From the NCBI GenBank assembly GCA_964615375.1, contig CAZTOW010000015.1, positions 1-64,000 on the forward strand: a DNA stretch of 64,000 bases, in the 5' to 3' direction. The notes under the pieces are model-generated. The model made no database searches, was not told where the DNA came from, and saw only the letters and a list, made by a program, of their open reading frames with translations. Numbering within the stretch: position 1 is the stretch's first letter; every line of letters starts with the position of its first letter. This DNA comes from CAZKWG01 sp964615375 (GTDB lineage Bacteria > Myxococcota_A > UBA796 > CAZKWG01). Positions 31,419 through 39,878 of this stretch are shown here, one piece after another. The position numbers and the translations under genes were made by a program.

Positions 31419-33746
31419 ATGTCCGCGACGCCCACGATCCACCTCTCCGCCGACGCCACGCAGGACGACCTGCTCGTCCTGACGCAGAGCGCGGACACGC
31501 CTGGCCAGACGCCCAGGATCTATGGGCGTTACGAGGTGCTGGGTCTGCTGGGCGCGGGCGCGATGGGTCACGTCTACAAGGTGCGGGACGTGGCGCTGGA
31601 CGAGGTCGTGGCGCTCAAGGCGCTCAACGAGGAGCGCGTGGGCGTGCCGGGGCTGATGGCCCGCTTCCGCGCGGAGGTGAAGCTGGCCCGCCGGGTGCTG
31701 CACCCCAACGTCGTGCGCACCTACGATCTCGGCGAGCACGAGGGCGAGACCTTCCTCACCATGGAGTACGTGCCGGGGCGCAGCCTGCGGCGCATGCTGG
31801 CCGTGGAGGGGCCGCCCTCTCCGGCGCGCGCGCTCCACCTGCTGCGGCAGGCGGCGGAGGGCGTGGCGGCGGCGCACCGGGCGGGGGTGCTGCACTGCGA
31901 TCTCAAGCCGGACAACCTGCTGCTCACCCAGGAGGATCGGCTGGTGATCGCCGACTTCGGCGTGGCGCGCGCGCTGGGGGGCTCGACCGGGCTGCCGCTG
32001 GGGACGCCCGCCTACGCCGCCCCGGAGCAGCTCCTGGGCGCGCCGCTGGACCCGCGGGCCGACCTCTACGGGCTGGGCGCGGTCTTCTATGAGCTGCTGA
32101 GCGGTCGGCGGCTGCGCCCGGGGGAGCCCGACCTCCGGCGCCTGGCGAGCGTGCTGCACACCCCGCCGGATCCCGGGCCGCTGACGAGCGTGCCGGACGC
32201 CCTGGCCTCCGCGGTGCTGCGCTGCCTCGCGCCCTCGCCGGAGGACCGCTTCGCCGACGCCGAGGCCCTGCTGGCCGCGCTGGGGCGGGTCGATCCGGGT
32301 GAGTCGGGGGCGGGGCCCTCGCGGTCCGCGCCGACCGTCCCGATGAGCGGCGCGACCACGGTGGCCGTGCTCCCGCTGCGGGCCGAGGGGCTGGCGGGGG
32401 AGAGCGCGGAGGCGCTGACCGAGGAGCTCATCGACGCGCTGACGGCGACCTGCGCCCTGAAGGTGCGACCGCTGCGGAGCGTGCTGGCGGCGCGGGCCGG
32501 GGATCCGCAGGAGATCGGGCGCGCGCTGGGCGTGGGCGTGGTGGTCAGCGGGAGCGTCCGCCAGGAGGGCGAGAGCCTGCGGCTGCGGGTCCGCGCGATC
32601 ACGGTGAGCGACGGCTTCCAGGTCTGGGCCACCCGGGTCACCTGCGGGCTGGGCGCCTCGCTGGCGGCGATGGACGGGATCGCCCGCGGCCTGGCGGAGG
32701 CGCTGGCGGCCTCGCTGCCGGCGCGGGCGGGCGGGGCGCTGCCGCTGGCGGCCCTGGACCTCTACCTGCGCGGGCGCACGGCCATGCGCACGGGCTGGGA
32801 TCGCGGGACCCAGCGGGCCGCCGCGCTGTTTGAGGAGGCGCTCACGCTCGCCCCCGACGACGCCCGCCTGCTCTCCGCCCTGGCGATGGCGGTGGCGCGC
32901 GACACCTTCTACGACGCGGGCGGGGACGCCGCGCGCTCGGCCAGCCTGGGGCGCGCCCGCGCCGCGGCGGAGCGGGCCATCTCGCTGGAGCCCGAGGCCG
33001 GCGAGGGCTGGGTGGCGATGGCCCACGTCCGCCTCTACGGCGGCGATCACCCGGCCGCCGCCGCCGCCCTCCAGCGCGCCGTGCGCCTGAGCCCCGGCCT
33101 CGCCCGCGCCCAGCAGATGCTGGGCAACCAGCTCCTGGAGGCGGACCGGATCGTGGAGGCCCTGCCGCACCTGCGCGCCGCGGCGGGCCTCGACCCCGCC
33201 CACCACCTCTCCCGCATGGACCTGGCCCGGGGGCTCGCGCTGATGGGGACGCTCGACGAGATCCCCGCCCTCCTGAGCGCTGGGCCCGCGGACTCCGACG
33301 AGGCCCGCCTGCTCATCGGGGCGCTCAGCGAGCGCCTGGCCGTGTGGTGGTCGGGCTCCCTCCCCGGGAGCGCCGAGCTCCCCGAGCCGCAGAACCCGCA
33401 GGGGCGCGCCATCTACGAGGTGATCCTGGCCTGGCGCGCCGTCCGCCGCGGCGAGGCCCTCCCGCCGGAGCTGCGCGCGAGCAACGGTGGCCAGAACCTG
33501 CGCCTGCACCCGCTGGTGCGGGCCGTGCGCAGCCAGTACACCGCTGAGGTGCTCAGCGCGCTGGGCGAGCCCGAGGCCGCCCTGGACGCCATCGAGTGGG
33601 CCGTCGCCTCCAACCTGCACGATCTGGCCTGGATGGACCGCTGCCCCGTGCTGGCGCCCCTGCGCGAGCACCCCCGCTGGGCGCCCCTGCGCAGGGTGGT
33701 CCTGTCCCGCGCCGAGGCCGTGCGGCGGGCCCTGGGGCAAAACTAA
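31419..33746 (+). CDS. Ser/Thr kinase with TolB-like (FlgO-type) and TPR domains
   Basis: 775 aa from ATG 31419 (MSATPTIHLS); longer in-frame starts would translate the tandem repeat and are rejected. Kinase ~37-295: GAGAMGHV (45-52), ALK with Lys67, HCDLKPDN (159-166) and DFG (179-181). Residues ~310-410 match the TolB-like/FlgO domain often fused to kinases and adenylate cyclases (TVAVLPLRAEG, LTEELIDALTA, GRALGVGVVVSGSVRQEG, FQVWATRV). The remainder is TPR repeats (AAALFEEALTLAPDD, AAAAALQRAVRLSPGLARA). No membrane helix. The C-terminal half probably binds signals or partner proteins. Ends 4 nt before the convergent cytochrome gene. Confidence 0.93.
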   Translation: MSATPTIHLSADATQDDLLVLTQSADTPGQTPRIYGRYEVLGLLGAGAMGHVYKVRDVALDEVVALKALNEERVGVPGLMARFRAEVKLARRVLHPNVVRTYDLGEHEGETFLTMEYVPGRSLRRMLAVEGPPSPARALHLLRQAAEGVAAAHRAGVLHCDLKPDNLLLTQEDRLVIADFGVARALGGSTGLPLGTPAYAAPEQLLGAPLDPRADLYGLGAVFYELLSGRRLRPGEPDLRRLASVLHTPPDPGPLTSVPDALASAVLRCLAPSPEDRFADAEALLAALGRVDPGESGAGPSRSAPTVPMSGATTVAVLPLRAEGLAGESAEALTEELIDALTATCALKVRPLRSVLAARAGDPQEIGRALGVGVVVSGSVRQEGESLRLRVRAITVSDGFQVWATRVTCGLGASLAAMDGIARGLAEALAASLPARAGGALPLAALDLYLRGRTAMRTGWDRGTQRAAALFEEALTLAPDDARLLSALAMAVARDTFYDAGGDAARSASLGRARAAAERAISLEPEAGEGWVAMAHVRLYGGDHPAAAAALQRAVRLSPGLARAQQMLGNQLLEADRIVEALPHLRAAAGLDPAHHLSRMDLARGLALMGTLDEIPALLSAGPADSDEARLLIGALSERLAVWWSGSLPGSAELPEPQNPQGRAIYEVILAWRAVRRGEALPPELRASNGGQNLRLHPLVRAVRSQYTAEVLSALGEPEAALDAIEWAVASNLHDLAWMDRCPVLAPLREHPRWAPLRRVVLSRAEAVRRALGQN

Positions 33747-33750
33747 TTTA

Positions 33751-35007
33751 TTAGTAGTCGTACCACCAGCGCGCCTCGTGCTCCTCGTAGTGGCACTCGC
33801 CCGTGCAGGTCTCGGCGTCCTCGTCCCAGCTCATCATGCCGACCAGCTCGATGTCGGGCGCGCCGTTGACGTGCAGGTCCACGTCCGTGATCGGCTCCCA
33901 CATGTCGACCACGCCCTTGTGGCAGTCGCCGCACTCGAAGCCGGTGCCCTCGGACAGGTGCCGGTTGTGGGCGCCGCTCATCCGGGACCAGCCGGCCGAG
34001 CCGCTGTCCTGGTGCGGGTGGCAGGAGACGCAGTCGTCGATGCTGTCGGTGATGGAGATCTCGCCGTCGTCCCCCTGCCCGTCGCCGTGGCAGTAGAGGT
34101 TGGAGCAGGTGGCCCCGTCCCAGGTGCCCGCCGACGAGAGCCCGCCGGACAGATCCACCTCGGCCACCGCGGGCGTGTCGTCATCTACGAAGACGTGGCC
34201 GATGGAGAGCACGTCCGTGGGCGTCTGGTGACAGGTGTCACAGTCGAAGGCGGCCTTGACGTCGGTGACCGAGACGTGGACGGTGTGCTGGGGGAAGCTG
34301 AGCAGCGAGGTGGTGGTCTCGCCGTCGATGTCCTCGGGGGGCGCGCCGCCGGTGGTCTCCGTGCCGCCGTGACAGAAGGTACAGTTCGTCCGCCATCCCT
34401 CCTCGTGGCATTCGTCGCAGGAGCTGGCGGCCCCGCTGCCCGTGAGATCGGCGCCGTGGCAGTCTGTACACGTCTGCGCGCCCAGCTTGGCCTCCAGGCC
34501 GTGGACCTCGGCGGCCTCGTAGCCGTCGGGGTGGTACTTCGTGGTGCCCGTGTCGCCCGTTTCGCCGGTCTCGGTGCCGCCGCTGCAGTGGGCGCTGGCG
34601 CCCGCGTCGATCCAGGCGGCGACGGTGGCCGCGTCGGCGGCCGAGAGGCCAGCGGGGAGCGGCATGGCTGAGCCCTGGTCCGCGCTCTGGGTGCCGGCGA
34701 CCTTGTGGTAGAGCAGCGAGCCGTCCGCGCTGCCGGCGACCACCAGGATCTGGCCTGTGTACAGCGCGCTCTCCACGCCGACGATCGCCGCGTAGGGGTC
34801 GGTCACCAGATCCAGCCCGCCCGAGCCGGAGGGCCCGCCGTGGCAGCTCACGCACTGGTCCTCGAAGATGGCCTCCACCCCACACCATCCCTCGCCCTCG
34901 CCCTCGCCCTCGCCCTCGCCCTCGCCGGTGGAGGGGAGCTTGCCGAAGAGGGTGTCGTCACAGCCGGGCAGGAGCGCGAGCGCGAGCGCGAGCAGAGCAG
35001 ATCTCAT
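33751..35007 (-). CDS. multihaem c-type cytochrome lipoprotein
   Basis: 418 aa. Signal peptide MRSALLALALALLPGC with Cys16 as lipidation site, then a (GE)n linker. Seven CxxCH motifs (CVSCH, CTDCH, CDECH, CTFCH, CDTCH, CVSCH, CGDCH) plus atypical CSNLYCH and CTGECH indicate up to nine covalent haems, as in CxxxxCH/CxxCH outer-surface cytochromes of deltaproteobacteria. The first ~100 residues after the linker resemble a planctomycete-type cytochrome C module (EAIFEDQCVSCHGG, SAADAATVAAWIDAGA). Electron transfer at the outer membrane or periplasm is inferred. -10-like TATCCT at 35028-35033. Confidence 0.92.
   Translation of the reverse strand: MRSALLALALALLPGCDDTLFGKLPSTGEGEGEGEGEGEGWCGVEAIFEDQCVSCHGGPSGSGGLDLVTDPYAAIVGVESALYTGQILVVAGSADGSLLYHKVAGTQSADQGSAMPLPAGLSAADAATVAAWIDAGASAHCSGGTETGETGDTGTTKYHPDGYEAAEVHGLEAKLGAQTCTDCHGADLTGSGAASSCDECHEEGWRTNCTFCHGGTETTGGAPPEDIDGETTTSLLSFPQHTVHVSVTDVKAAFDCDTCHQTPTDVLSIGHVFVDDDTPAVAEVDLSGGLSSAGTWDGATCSNLYCHGDGQGDDGEISITDSIDDCVSCHPHQDSGSAGWSRMSGAHNRHLSEGTGFECGDCHKGVVDMWEPITDVDLHVNGAPDIELVGMMSWDEDAETCTGECHYEEHEARWWYDY
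34891..34926. repeat. hexanucleotide repeat encoding a Gly-Glu linker
   Basis: Six perfect copies of CTCGCC (GGCGAG on the coding strand) encode (GE)6 directly behind the lipobox region of the cytochrome. The same hexamer array is found at 38671-38694 and 59372-59395. Confidence 0.9.
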
Positions 35008-35247
35008 GGGGGGGCCTCCGAGCCGAGAGGATAGCAGGGGCTCGGGGCGTGGGGGCTCGCTGCTTTTTTCCTCTTGCGGGAGATCCGCCCCGCTTGCCGA
35101 GCGCGCCGCGCGCGGTGAGCAGGAGTCAGCAGGTCAAGGGGTGTCCAGCGGGGGGCGAACCGTACGCCAGGCGTTTGGTGAAGGCCCCGCGCCGACGTGG
35201 AGGGCCCGGAGGACGTCGAAGGCGGTCTCCGCGTCGGCGCGGAGGGT

Positions 35248-35628
35248 TCAAGGAGGGTTCGGACGCCAACGCGCGCGGCTTCGGGCGCGCAGGCGCTCGC
35301 GCAGGGAGCGGAGCGCCGCGAGCTGGACGGGCTCGGACTCGGGCGGGCGCGGCGACCAGGCGAAGCTCAGGCTGGACAGCGCCTCGGCGAGCCCGGCCTG
35401 CGTGCGCTCGAGGGCGATGCCTGTCTCCAGGGCGGCGCCGAGCTCGGTGAGCAGCTCGCGGGGATCCTCGGGCTGGTCGTCAACCACGCCCTGGGCGAAG
35501 CGGCGGACGGTGTGGATCAGGCGGCCGGTGAGCCCGGCGAGCTGGTTCGCCTGGGTGTCGAACACGAGCGTGTTGTCCCAGAGCATGCGGATGGCCTCGG
35601 CGTCTTCCAGGAGGGGCGTGTCGGACAT
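35248..35628 (-). CDS. small helical protein, unknown function
   Basis: 126 aa from ATG 35628 (MSDTPLLEDA), with AAGGAG 9-10 nt upstream. The sequence is almost wholly helical and acidic-to-basic along its length (AEAIRMLWDNTLVFDTQ, ELLTELGAALETGIALERTQ, RSLRERLRARSRARW). No family recognised. It is divergent from the TIGR02147-type gene with 163 nt between them, so it could be a small partner of that regulator, but this is only positional. Confidence 0.7.
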   Translation of the reverse strand: MSDTPLLEDAEAIRMLWDNTLVFDTQANQLAGLTGRLIHTVRRFAQGVVDDQPEDPRELLTELGAALETGIALERTQAGLAEALSSLSFAWSPRPPESEPVQLAALRSLRERLRARSRARWRPNPP

Positions 35629-35791
35629 GGGGGTGAGCTCCTTGGGTGCCAGTTGAAGGTAGGGGCTCTCCCCAAGACCCGCACACGCTCGGAGTTCTCC
35701 GCCCACCCCGCGTTCGCGCTCAAAAATCCTGGACGATTTCTTCCACCCACAGCTTGATCTCCGCTCCGAGGCTCCCGTAGCCTGCGCAGGT

Positions 35792-37612
35792 ATGGACCTG
35801 AAGTCGGGCCTGAACCTGTTTCAGTACACGGATCTCCAGGATTTCCTGGTGGACTGGTTCGCGCGCTGCTCGGACGGTCAGCCGACCCGTCTGGCGCGCT
35901 GGGTGGCGCGGCACGTCGGCTGCACGCCCGAGCAGGTCTTCAATCTGCGCGACGGCGCGCCCGCGCAGCTCGATCAGGTCCCCGGTCTGGGCCGCGCCCT
36001 GGGGTGCTCCACCGAGCTGGAGCTGGAGCACCTCCGCCGCATGGTCGTGCTGCAGAACGCCACCGACGAAAACCGGCGCGAGGCGCGCCTGTCCGTGTGG
36101 GAGACCCACGCCACGGGGCTGCACATCCCTGTCACGGGCATTCAGGACCTGCTGCGCCGCGACCCGGTGCCTGGCGCGGTGGAGGCGATGCTGCTGCCCA
36201 CGCTGGCGCTCCTGCGCACGCAGGGCGCGGAGATGAGCCCCGCCGCGCTGGAGCCCCTGCTGCGAACTCCCGTCCCGCCTGACGCGCTGGATGCGGCCTG
36301 CACGGCCCTGGAAGAAGGGGCCAGCGTTGGCGCGTTTCGCTCGGCGCGGATGCTGGCGCTGGCGCCACCGGGCCGTCCAGAGTCTTTGAGTACGGTGGGC
36401 TGGCACGGACGGCTGGATCTGGCGCGCGACGTCCAGCTCCGCCTGCGCGCCGAGGAGCGCACCTTGTGGGCCATGACCTGGACCGCCGACGAGCCCGCTG
36501 AGCGCGGGGCCTGCGCGCTGCTCGACCGGCTGGAGGAGGCGCTCTCCGAGGTGGTGCAGGCCACGCTCGGTGAGCCCGTGCGCCAGCTCGTCTGCGTCCA
36601 GGTCGAGCAGGTGCGCATGGCCGAGTGGCTCGCCGACGACGGTGTGGCCGAGCAGAGCTGGCCTCCTTCCTTGCGAGCGCGCCAGCCTGGGACTAAGGTC
36701 CCTCTCGAGGTCTCCTCTCCCGCACCCCGCGCGGACGGTCGCCCGTGCCTGTACGCCACGACCGCGTTTCACGCCTTCGCCCAGGAATGGATCGCCTGGC
36801 GCAAGCGGCGAGACAAGGCGAGCAGCGCGACCTGGATGGGCAAGCAGATGGGGGTCAGCCGATCCCTGGCGCATGCCCTCGCCAAAGGCACGACACCTCC
36901 GCGGCGAGAGCACATCCCGGGCCTTGTCCGGGCCTACGGCCTGAACGCCTCCGAGGCCGCCTACCTGGAGGGGCTCACGCGCTACGCCCTGGCCACGGAC
37001 CCCGAGGACAAGGCCCGCGAGCACCACGCCCTCTTGAGCTACGCCCTCGCGCAGGGGGTTCGGACGCTGGACGGAGATCGCTGGCGGGTCGCGGCCCACT
37101 GGGCGCCGCGCGTGATCTGGGCGCTGGCCCACCTGCCCTCCTTTCAGGAGCGGCCGGGTTGGGTGGCCCAGATCCTGGGCGGGCGGGTGCTGGTACACGA
37201 GGCGAAGGAGCTGCTCGAGGCCCTGCTGAACACCGGCTTGCTGGTCCCGCAGCCCGAGGGTCCGCCCGAGCCTGCAGAGCCGAAGATAGCGCTCCCCGAG
37301 GCCGAGCAACAGCTCGCCCGCTTCGCGCTGCACGACAGCGTGCTGTGGGCGATGCAGCGCGAGCTGCGTCTGCCTTTCGTGGGGCAACGCTTCTGCGGCT
37401 GGGTGCTGGCGCTCCCCGAGCGCGCGGCGGAGCCCGTTCAGGCGGCGGTCGAGCGCTACCGGACAGCCCTGCAGGCCGAGATGATCCAGGCCCAGGAGCG
37501 CATCGCGGCGGGCGGGGCCTCCCCGGCCACCGTGCTGATCAGCGCCAACCAGATCTTCCCGCTCACCGAGCCCCTCGAGCCCACCTGGACCCGGAGGCGA
37601 AGGCGGCGTTAG
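35792..37612 (+). CDS. TIGR02147/DUF4423-type regulator with two related halves
   Basis: 606 aa. The second half (~325-560) fits the TIGR02147 family of Fibrobacter and deltaproteobacteria: FHAFAQEWIAWRKRRD, then an HTH (ATWMGKQMGVSRSLAHALAKG), then YGLNASEAAYLEGLTRYAL with the family's 'L...E..Y...L' pattern. The first half repeats the plan in degenerate form (LQDFLVDWFARCSDG, RLARWVARHVGCTPEQVFNLRDG, LGCSTELELEHLRRMVVL). A DNA-binding role is inferred. There is no Shine-Dalgarno; a TAGCCT -10-like element ends 8 nt before the ATG, so the mRNA may be leaderless. The following secreted-protein gene is probably co-transcribed. Confidence 0.85.
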   Translation: MDLKSGLNLFQYTDLQDFLVDWFARCSDGQPTRLARWVARHVGCTPEQVFNLRDGAPAQLDQVPGLGRALGCSTELELEHLRRMVVLQNATDENRREARLSVWETHATGLHIPVTGIQDLLRRDPVPGAVEAMLLPTLALLRTQGAEMSPAALEPLLRTPVPPDALDAACTALEEGASVGAFRSARMLALAPPGRPESLSTVGWHGRLDLARDVQLRLRAEERTLWAMTWTADEPAERGACALLDRLEEALSEVVQATLGEPVRQLVCVQVEQVRMAEWLADDGVAEQSWPPSLRARQPGTKVPLEVSSPAPRADGRPCLYATTAFHAFAQEWIAWRKRRDKASSATWMGKQMGVSRSLAHALAKGTTPPRREHIPGLVRAYGLNASEAAYLEGLTRYALATDPEDKAREHHALLSYALAQGVRTLDGDRWRVAAHWAPRVIWALAHLPSFQERPGWVAQILGGRVLVHEAKELLEALLNTGLLVPQPEGPPEPAEPKIALPEAEQQLARFALHDSVLWAMQRELRLPFVGQRFCGWVLALPERAAEPVQAAVERYRTALQAEMIQAQERIAAGGASPATVLISANQIFPLTEPLEPTWTRRRRRR

Positions 37613-37649
37613 CCCGCGGCCTCCCGGGTCCCGCCCTGGAGGTCCCCTG

Positions 37650-38126
37650 ATGCCCCGACGCCCCACGCTTCTCCTCGCCCTCACCCTCCTGCTCACGGGA
37701 CTCGCCTGGGCGGGCGGATGGATCGACGGCAACTCCAAGCTGCACCCCACCCAGGGCACCGCCCGCGCCCTGACCCAGACCGTCCGCCCCAGCCTGCAGA
37801 GCGCCCGCCCGCCGGTCCGACCCTCCCACGCCCGCGTCTCCGGCCCGGTCTACGCCGTCCACGCCGTGGACATCCACGGTCAGGAGACCACGCTGGACAT
37901 CGATCCCGGACTGGATCTCCGCGATCCCCTGCCCGTGCCTGAGGGCGCGGTCGAGCTGGTGCTCGAGCTCGGCGGGCCCGCCACGCTGACCCTCCCTGGC
38001 CAGCCCCCGCAGACGCTGGATCTCTCTGAGCTCCAGGTGATCCTGGCCGACCCCGACGCCGCCGCCGAGCGCGGCGCCGTCAGCCTGGAGCGTGACGGCG
38101 ACGGCTGGATCGGCGTGGGCTGGTAA
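37650..38126 (+). CDS. secreted protein of unknown function
   Basis: 158 aa with a clear Sec signal peptide (PTLLLALTLLLTGLAWA). The mature part has a short Pro-rich region and then a beta-rich domain (AVHAVDIHGQETTLDID, VELVLELGGPATLTLPG, AVSLERDGDGWIGVGW). It starts 37 nt after the stop of the TIGR02147-type gene with GGAGGTCCCCTG upstream. In Fibrobacter and deltaproteobacteria that regulator family is often next to small exported proteins, consistent with this pair; function unknown. Confidence 0.82.
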   Translation: MPRRPTLLLALTLLLTGLAWAGGWIDGNSKLHPTQGTARALTQTVRPSLQSARPPVRPSHARVSGPVYAVHAVDIHGQETTLDIDPGLDLRDPLPVPEGAVELVLELGGPATLTLPGQPPQTLDLSELQVILADPDAAAERGAVSLERDGDGWIGVGW

Positions 38127-38200
38127 TCCCCAGGCGCGCTCCGGGCCGAGCGTGCCACGCGCGGCTCCAGTCGCCACGAAGCTGAACACCAGACGGCGCT

Positions 38201-38350
38201 TCATGGGTCGCCGAGCAGCTCTGCCGCGAGATCCTCCCACTTCAGCGCGGTGGACGGATCATCGTCGTGCTCGGTGATGCGCCTCTGGAGCTCCTGGCGC
38301 TGCCCTTCGGAGACCGGGAGGCGCTCGGAGCGTGGGGGCTCGCCGCTCAC
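38201..38350 (-). CDS. 49-aa protein like the C-terminus of addiction-module antitoxins
   Basis: GTG start at 38350 overlaps the stop of the TonB-like gene (GTGA, 4-bp overlap), implying translational coupling. The sequence RLPVSEGQRQELQRRITEHD ... ALKWEDLAAELLGD resembles the C-terminal half of Unstab_antitox (PF09720) proteins: 'eeR.eL..Rl.e...g....v.Weev...l'. Only about half the usual length is present and no RelE/ParE-like toxin lies beside it, so it may instead be a small regulator or a decayed antitoxin. Confidence 0.55.
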   Translation of the reverse strand: MSGEPPRSERLPVSEGQRQELQRRITEHDDDPSTALKWEDLAAELLGDP

Positions 38351-39048
38351 CGGAGCCGGTAGACGATCTGCAGATCGAAGGTGGCCCGCACCGCCTTGCC
38401 GCCCACCTTCATCGGGTAGAAGCGCCACTGCCAGGCGGCCTCCAGCGCGGAGGGCTGGAAGACGGCGTGGCAGGAGCGGGGGACGACGTCCACGGGCTCA
38501 CCCTTCTCGTCGATGACGAAGCGCAGCGAGCAGCGGGCGTCGTCAATGTCCAGCGAGCGCGCGGCCTCGGGGTAGCGGGGCTCCACGCGGCGGCGGACCT
38601 TGACCTCCGACCAGTGGACGGCTCGGGTGATGTCGCCACCGCCGCCACCACCGCCACCACCACCCCCGATCTCGCCCTCGCCCTCGCCCTCGCCGCCCTC
38701 GGGCCCGCCGTCGCTGAGCGCGTCGGTCTGGAGGCCGGCGGCCTCGGCGACCGGCTCGGGGGAGGGCTCGGGGGAGGGCTCGGGGGAGGGCTCGGGGGCG
38801 GGGGCGGCGGCGCGGTGGGCGCGAGGCGCGGGGGCGGGGGGCCCGGGGGGCGCGGGAGGCCCCGGCGGGGCGGCCTCCAGGAAGGTGAGGACGGCGGGGG
38901 GCTCGGCGGGGGCGACCTGCTCGACCACGCGGGCGGTGAGCAGGGCACCAGCGCCCAGCAGGGCCCCGTTGAGCAGCAGGGTGATGGCCAGCGAGGTGGC
39001 GCGGCGCCTCGGATCGGCGGGGCGAGCGACGGCGACGGTCTCGAACAT
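38347..39048 (-). CDS. TonB-like energy-transducer protein
   Basis: 233 aa from ATG 39048 with GGAGG at good distance. One N-terminal membrane helix (SLAITLLLNGALLGAGALLTA, ~20-40; 21 positions, hydrophobic core shown), a periplasmic Pro-rich region with (EPSP)n repeats, a (GE)n and poly-Gly stretch, and a C-terminal TonB domain (~150-233: VEPRYPEAARSLDIDD, LRFVIDEKGEPVDV, AAWQWRFYPMKVGGKAV). TonB passes proton-motive energy to outer-membrane receptors. The 12-nt repeat 38753-38798 and hexamer repeat 38671-38694 encode the linkers. No ExbB/ExbD genes are adjacent. Confidence 0.88.
   Translation of the reverse strand: MFETVAVARPADPRRRATSLAITLLLNGALLGAGALLTARVVEQVAPAEPPAVLTFLEAAPPGPPAPPGPPAPAPRAHRAAAPAPEPSPEPSPEPSPEPVAEAAGLQTDALSDGGPEGGEGEGEGEIGGGGGGGGGGGDITRAVHWSEVKVRRRVEPRYPEAARSLDIDDARCSLRFVIDEKGEPVDVVPRSCHAVFQPSALEAAWQWRFYPMKVGGKAVRATFDLQIVYRLR
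38671..38694. repeat. CTCGCC hexamer repeat in the TonB linker
   Basis: Four copies of CTCGCC, read on the coding strand as Gly-Glu repeats; same unit as in the cytochrome gene. Confidence 0.8.
38753..38798. repeat. 12-bp tandem repeat in the TonB linker
   Basis: GGCTCGGGGGAG repeated 3.8 times, encoding PSPE-type repeats in the periplasm-spanning linker. Length variation here would change TonB reach without shifting the frame. Confidence 0.8.
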
Positions 39049-39113
39049 GAGGACCTCCAAGGAGATCGTGCGCGGGCTCCGGCCGACGTTAACCACCGTG
39101 CAGGAGATCCCTC

Positions 39114-39878
39114 ATGCTCACCGGGCTGCTCGCCAGCGCCACCGTCCTCTCCGCCCTGCTGCTCCTGCTCTGGCTGTACAGCCTGAAGCACGAGGACGTC
39201 AGCGTGGTCGACATCTTCTGGGGACCCGGCTTCGCTGTGGTGGCCTGGGTCTGCCTCGCGCTGGGCGTGCCCTCGCCGCGAGGCTGGCTGGCGGTGGGGC
39301 TGGCCACGCTCTGGGCGCTGCGCCTGGGCGGTTACCTGTACTGGAGAAATCACGGCAAGGGCGAGGACTACCGCTACCGCGAGATGCGGGCGCGCTGGGG
39401 GCCCTCCTTCCGCTGGCGCAGCCTGTACATCGTCTTCGGCCTGCAGGGCGCGCTGATCCTGCTGGTTTCGCTGCCGCTGAACGCCATCGCCTTCCGACCG
39501 GGCCCGCCGCTGGGGCTCACGGAGGCGCTCGCCCTGCTCGCCTTCTTCATCGGCCTCTTCTTCGAGGCGGTGGGGGACTGGCAGCTCGCGCGCTTCAAGG
39601 CCGACCCGGCGAACAAGGGCAAGGTCATGGACCAGGGGCTGTGGCGCTACACGCGGCACCCCAACTACTTTGGCGACTTCATGGTCTGGTGGGGGCTGTG
39701 GGGGCTGGCGGCCAGGGTGGCGCCCTGGACGATCGTGGCGCCGATCGTGATGTCCACGCTGCTGCTGCGCGTCTCGGGCGTGGCCCTGCTGGAGAAGACC
39801 ATCGTGGAGCGGCGGCCGGAGTACGCCGAGTACATCCGGCGCACCTCGGCCTTCTTCCCGTGGTTTCGGAAGGGCTGA
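39114..39878 (+). CDS. DUF1295 family integral membrane protein (steroid-reductase-like fold)
   Basis: 254 aa with about six hydrophobic helices. Family signatures are clear: VSVVDIFWGPGFAVVAW near the N-terminus, RLGGYLYWRNHGKGEDYRY, FFEAVGDWQLARFKADPANKGKVMDQGLWRYTRHPNYFGDF (seen in parts) with the HPNYFG motif shared with isoprenylcysteine methyltransferases and steroid 5-alpha-reductases, and a C-terminal ERRPEYAEYIRRTSAFFPWF. Likely a membrane reductase or methyltransferase of lipids; substrate unknown. SD GCAGGAG. Its stop codon abuts the stop of the convergent GT87-like gene with no spacer (TGATCA). Confidence 0.9.
   Translation: MLTGLLASATVLSALLLLLWLYSLKHEDVSVVDIFWGPGFAVVAWVCLALGVPSPRGWLAVGLATLWALRLGGYLYWRNHGKGEDYRYREMRARWGPSFRWRSLYIVFGLQGALILLVSLPLNAIAFRPGPPLGLTEALALLAFFIGLFFEAVGDWQLARFKADPANKGKVMDQGLWRYTRHPNYFGDFMVWWGLWGLAARVAPWTIVAPIVMSTLLLRVSGVALLEKTIVERRPEYAEYIRRTSAFFPWFRKG

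Noticed and set aside
30561..33740. A 1059-codon open frame antisense to the TolB-TPR kinase, and similar long frames at 42001-45924 and 56464-59844
   Set aside because: High-GC third-position bias opens antisense frames; translations are rich in Arg, Gly, Pro, His and Gln, cross real genes and repeats, and have no ribosome-binding sites.
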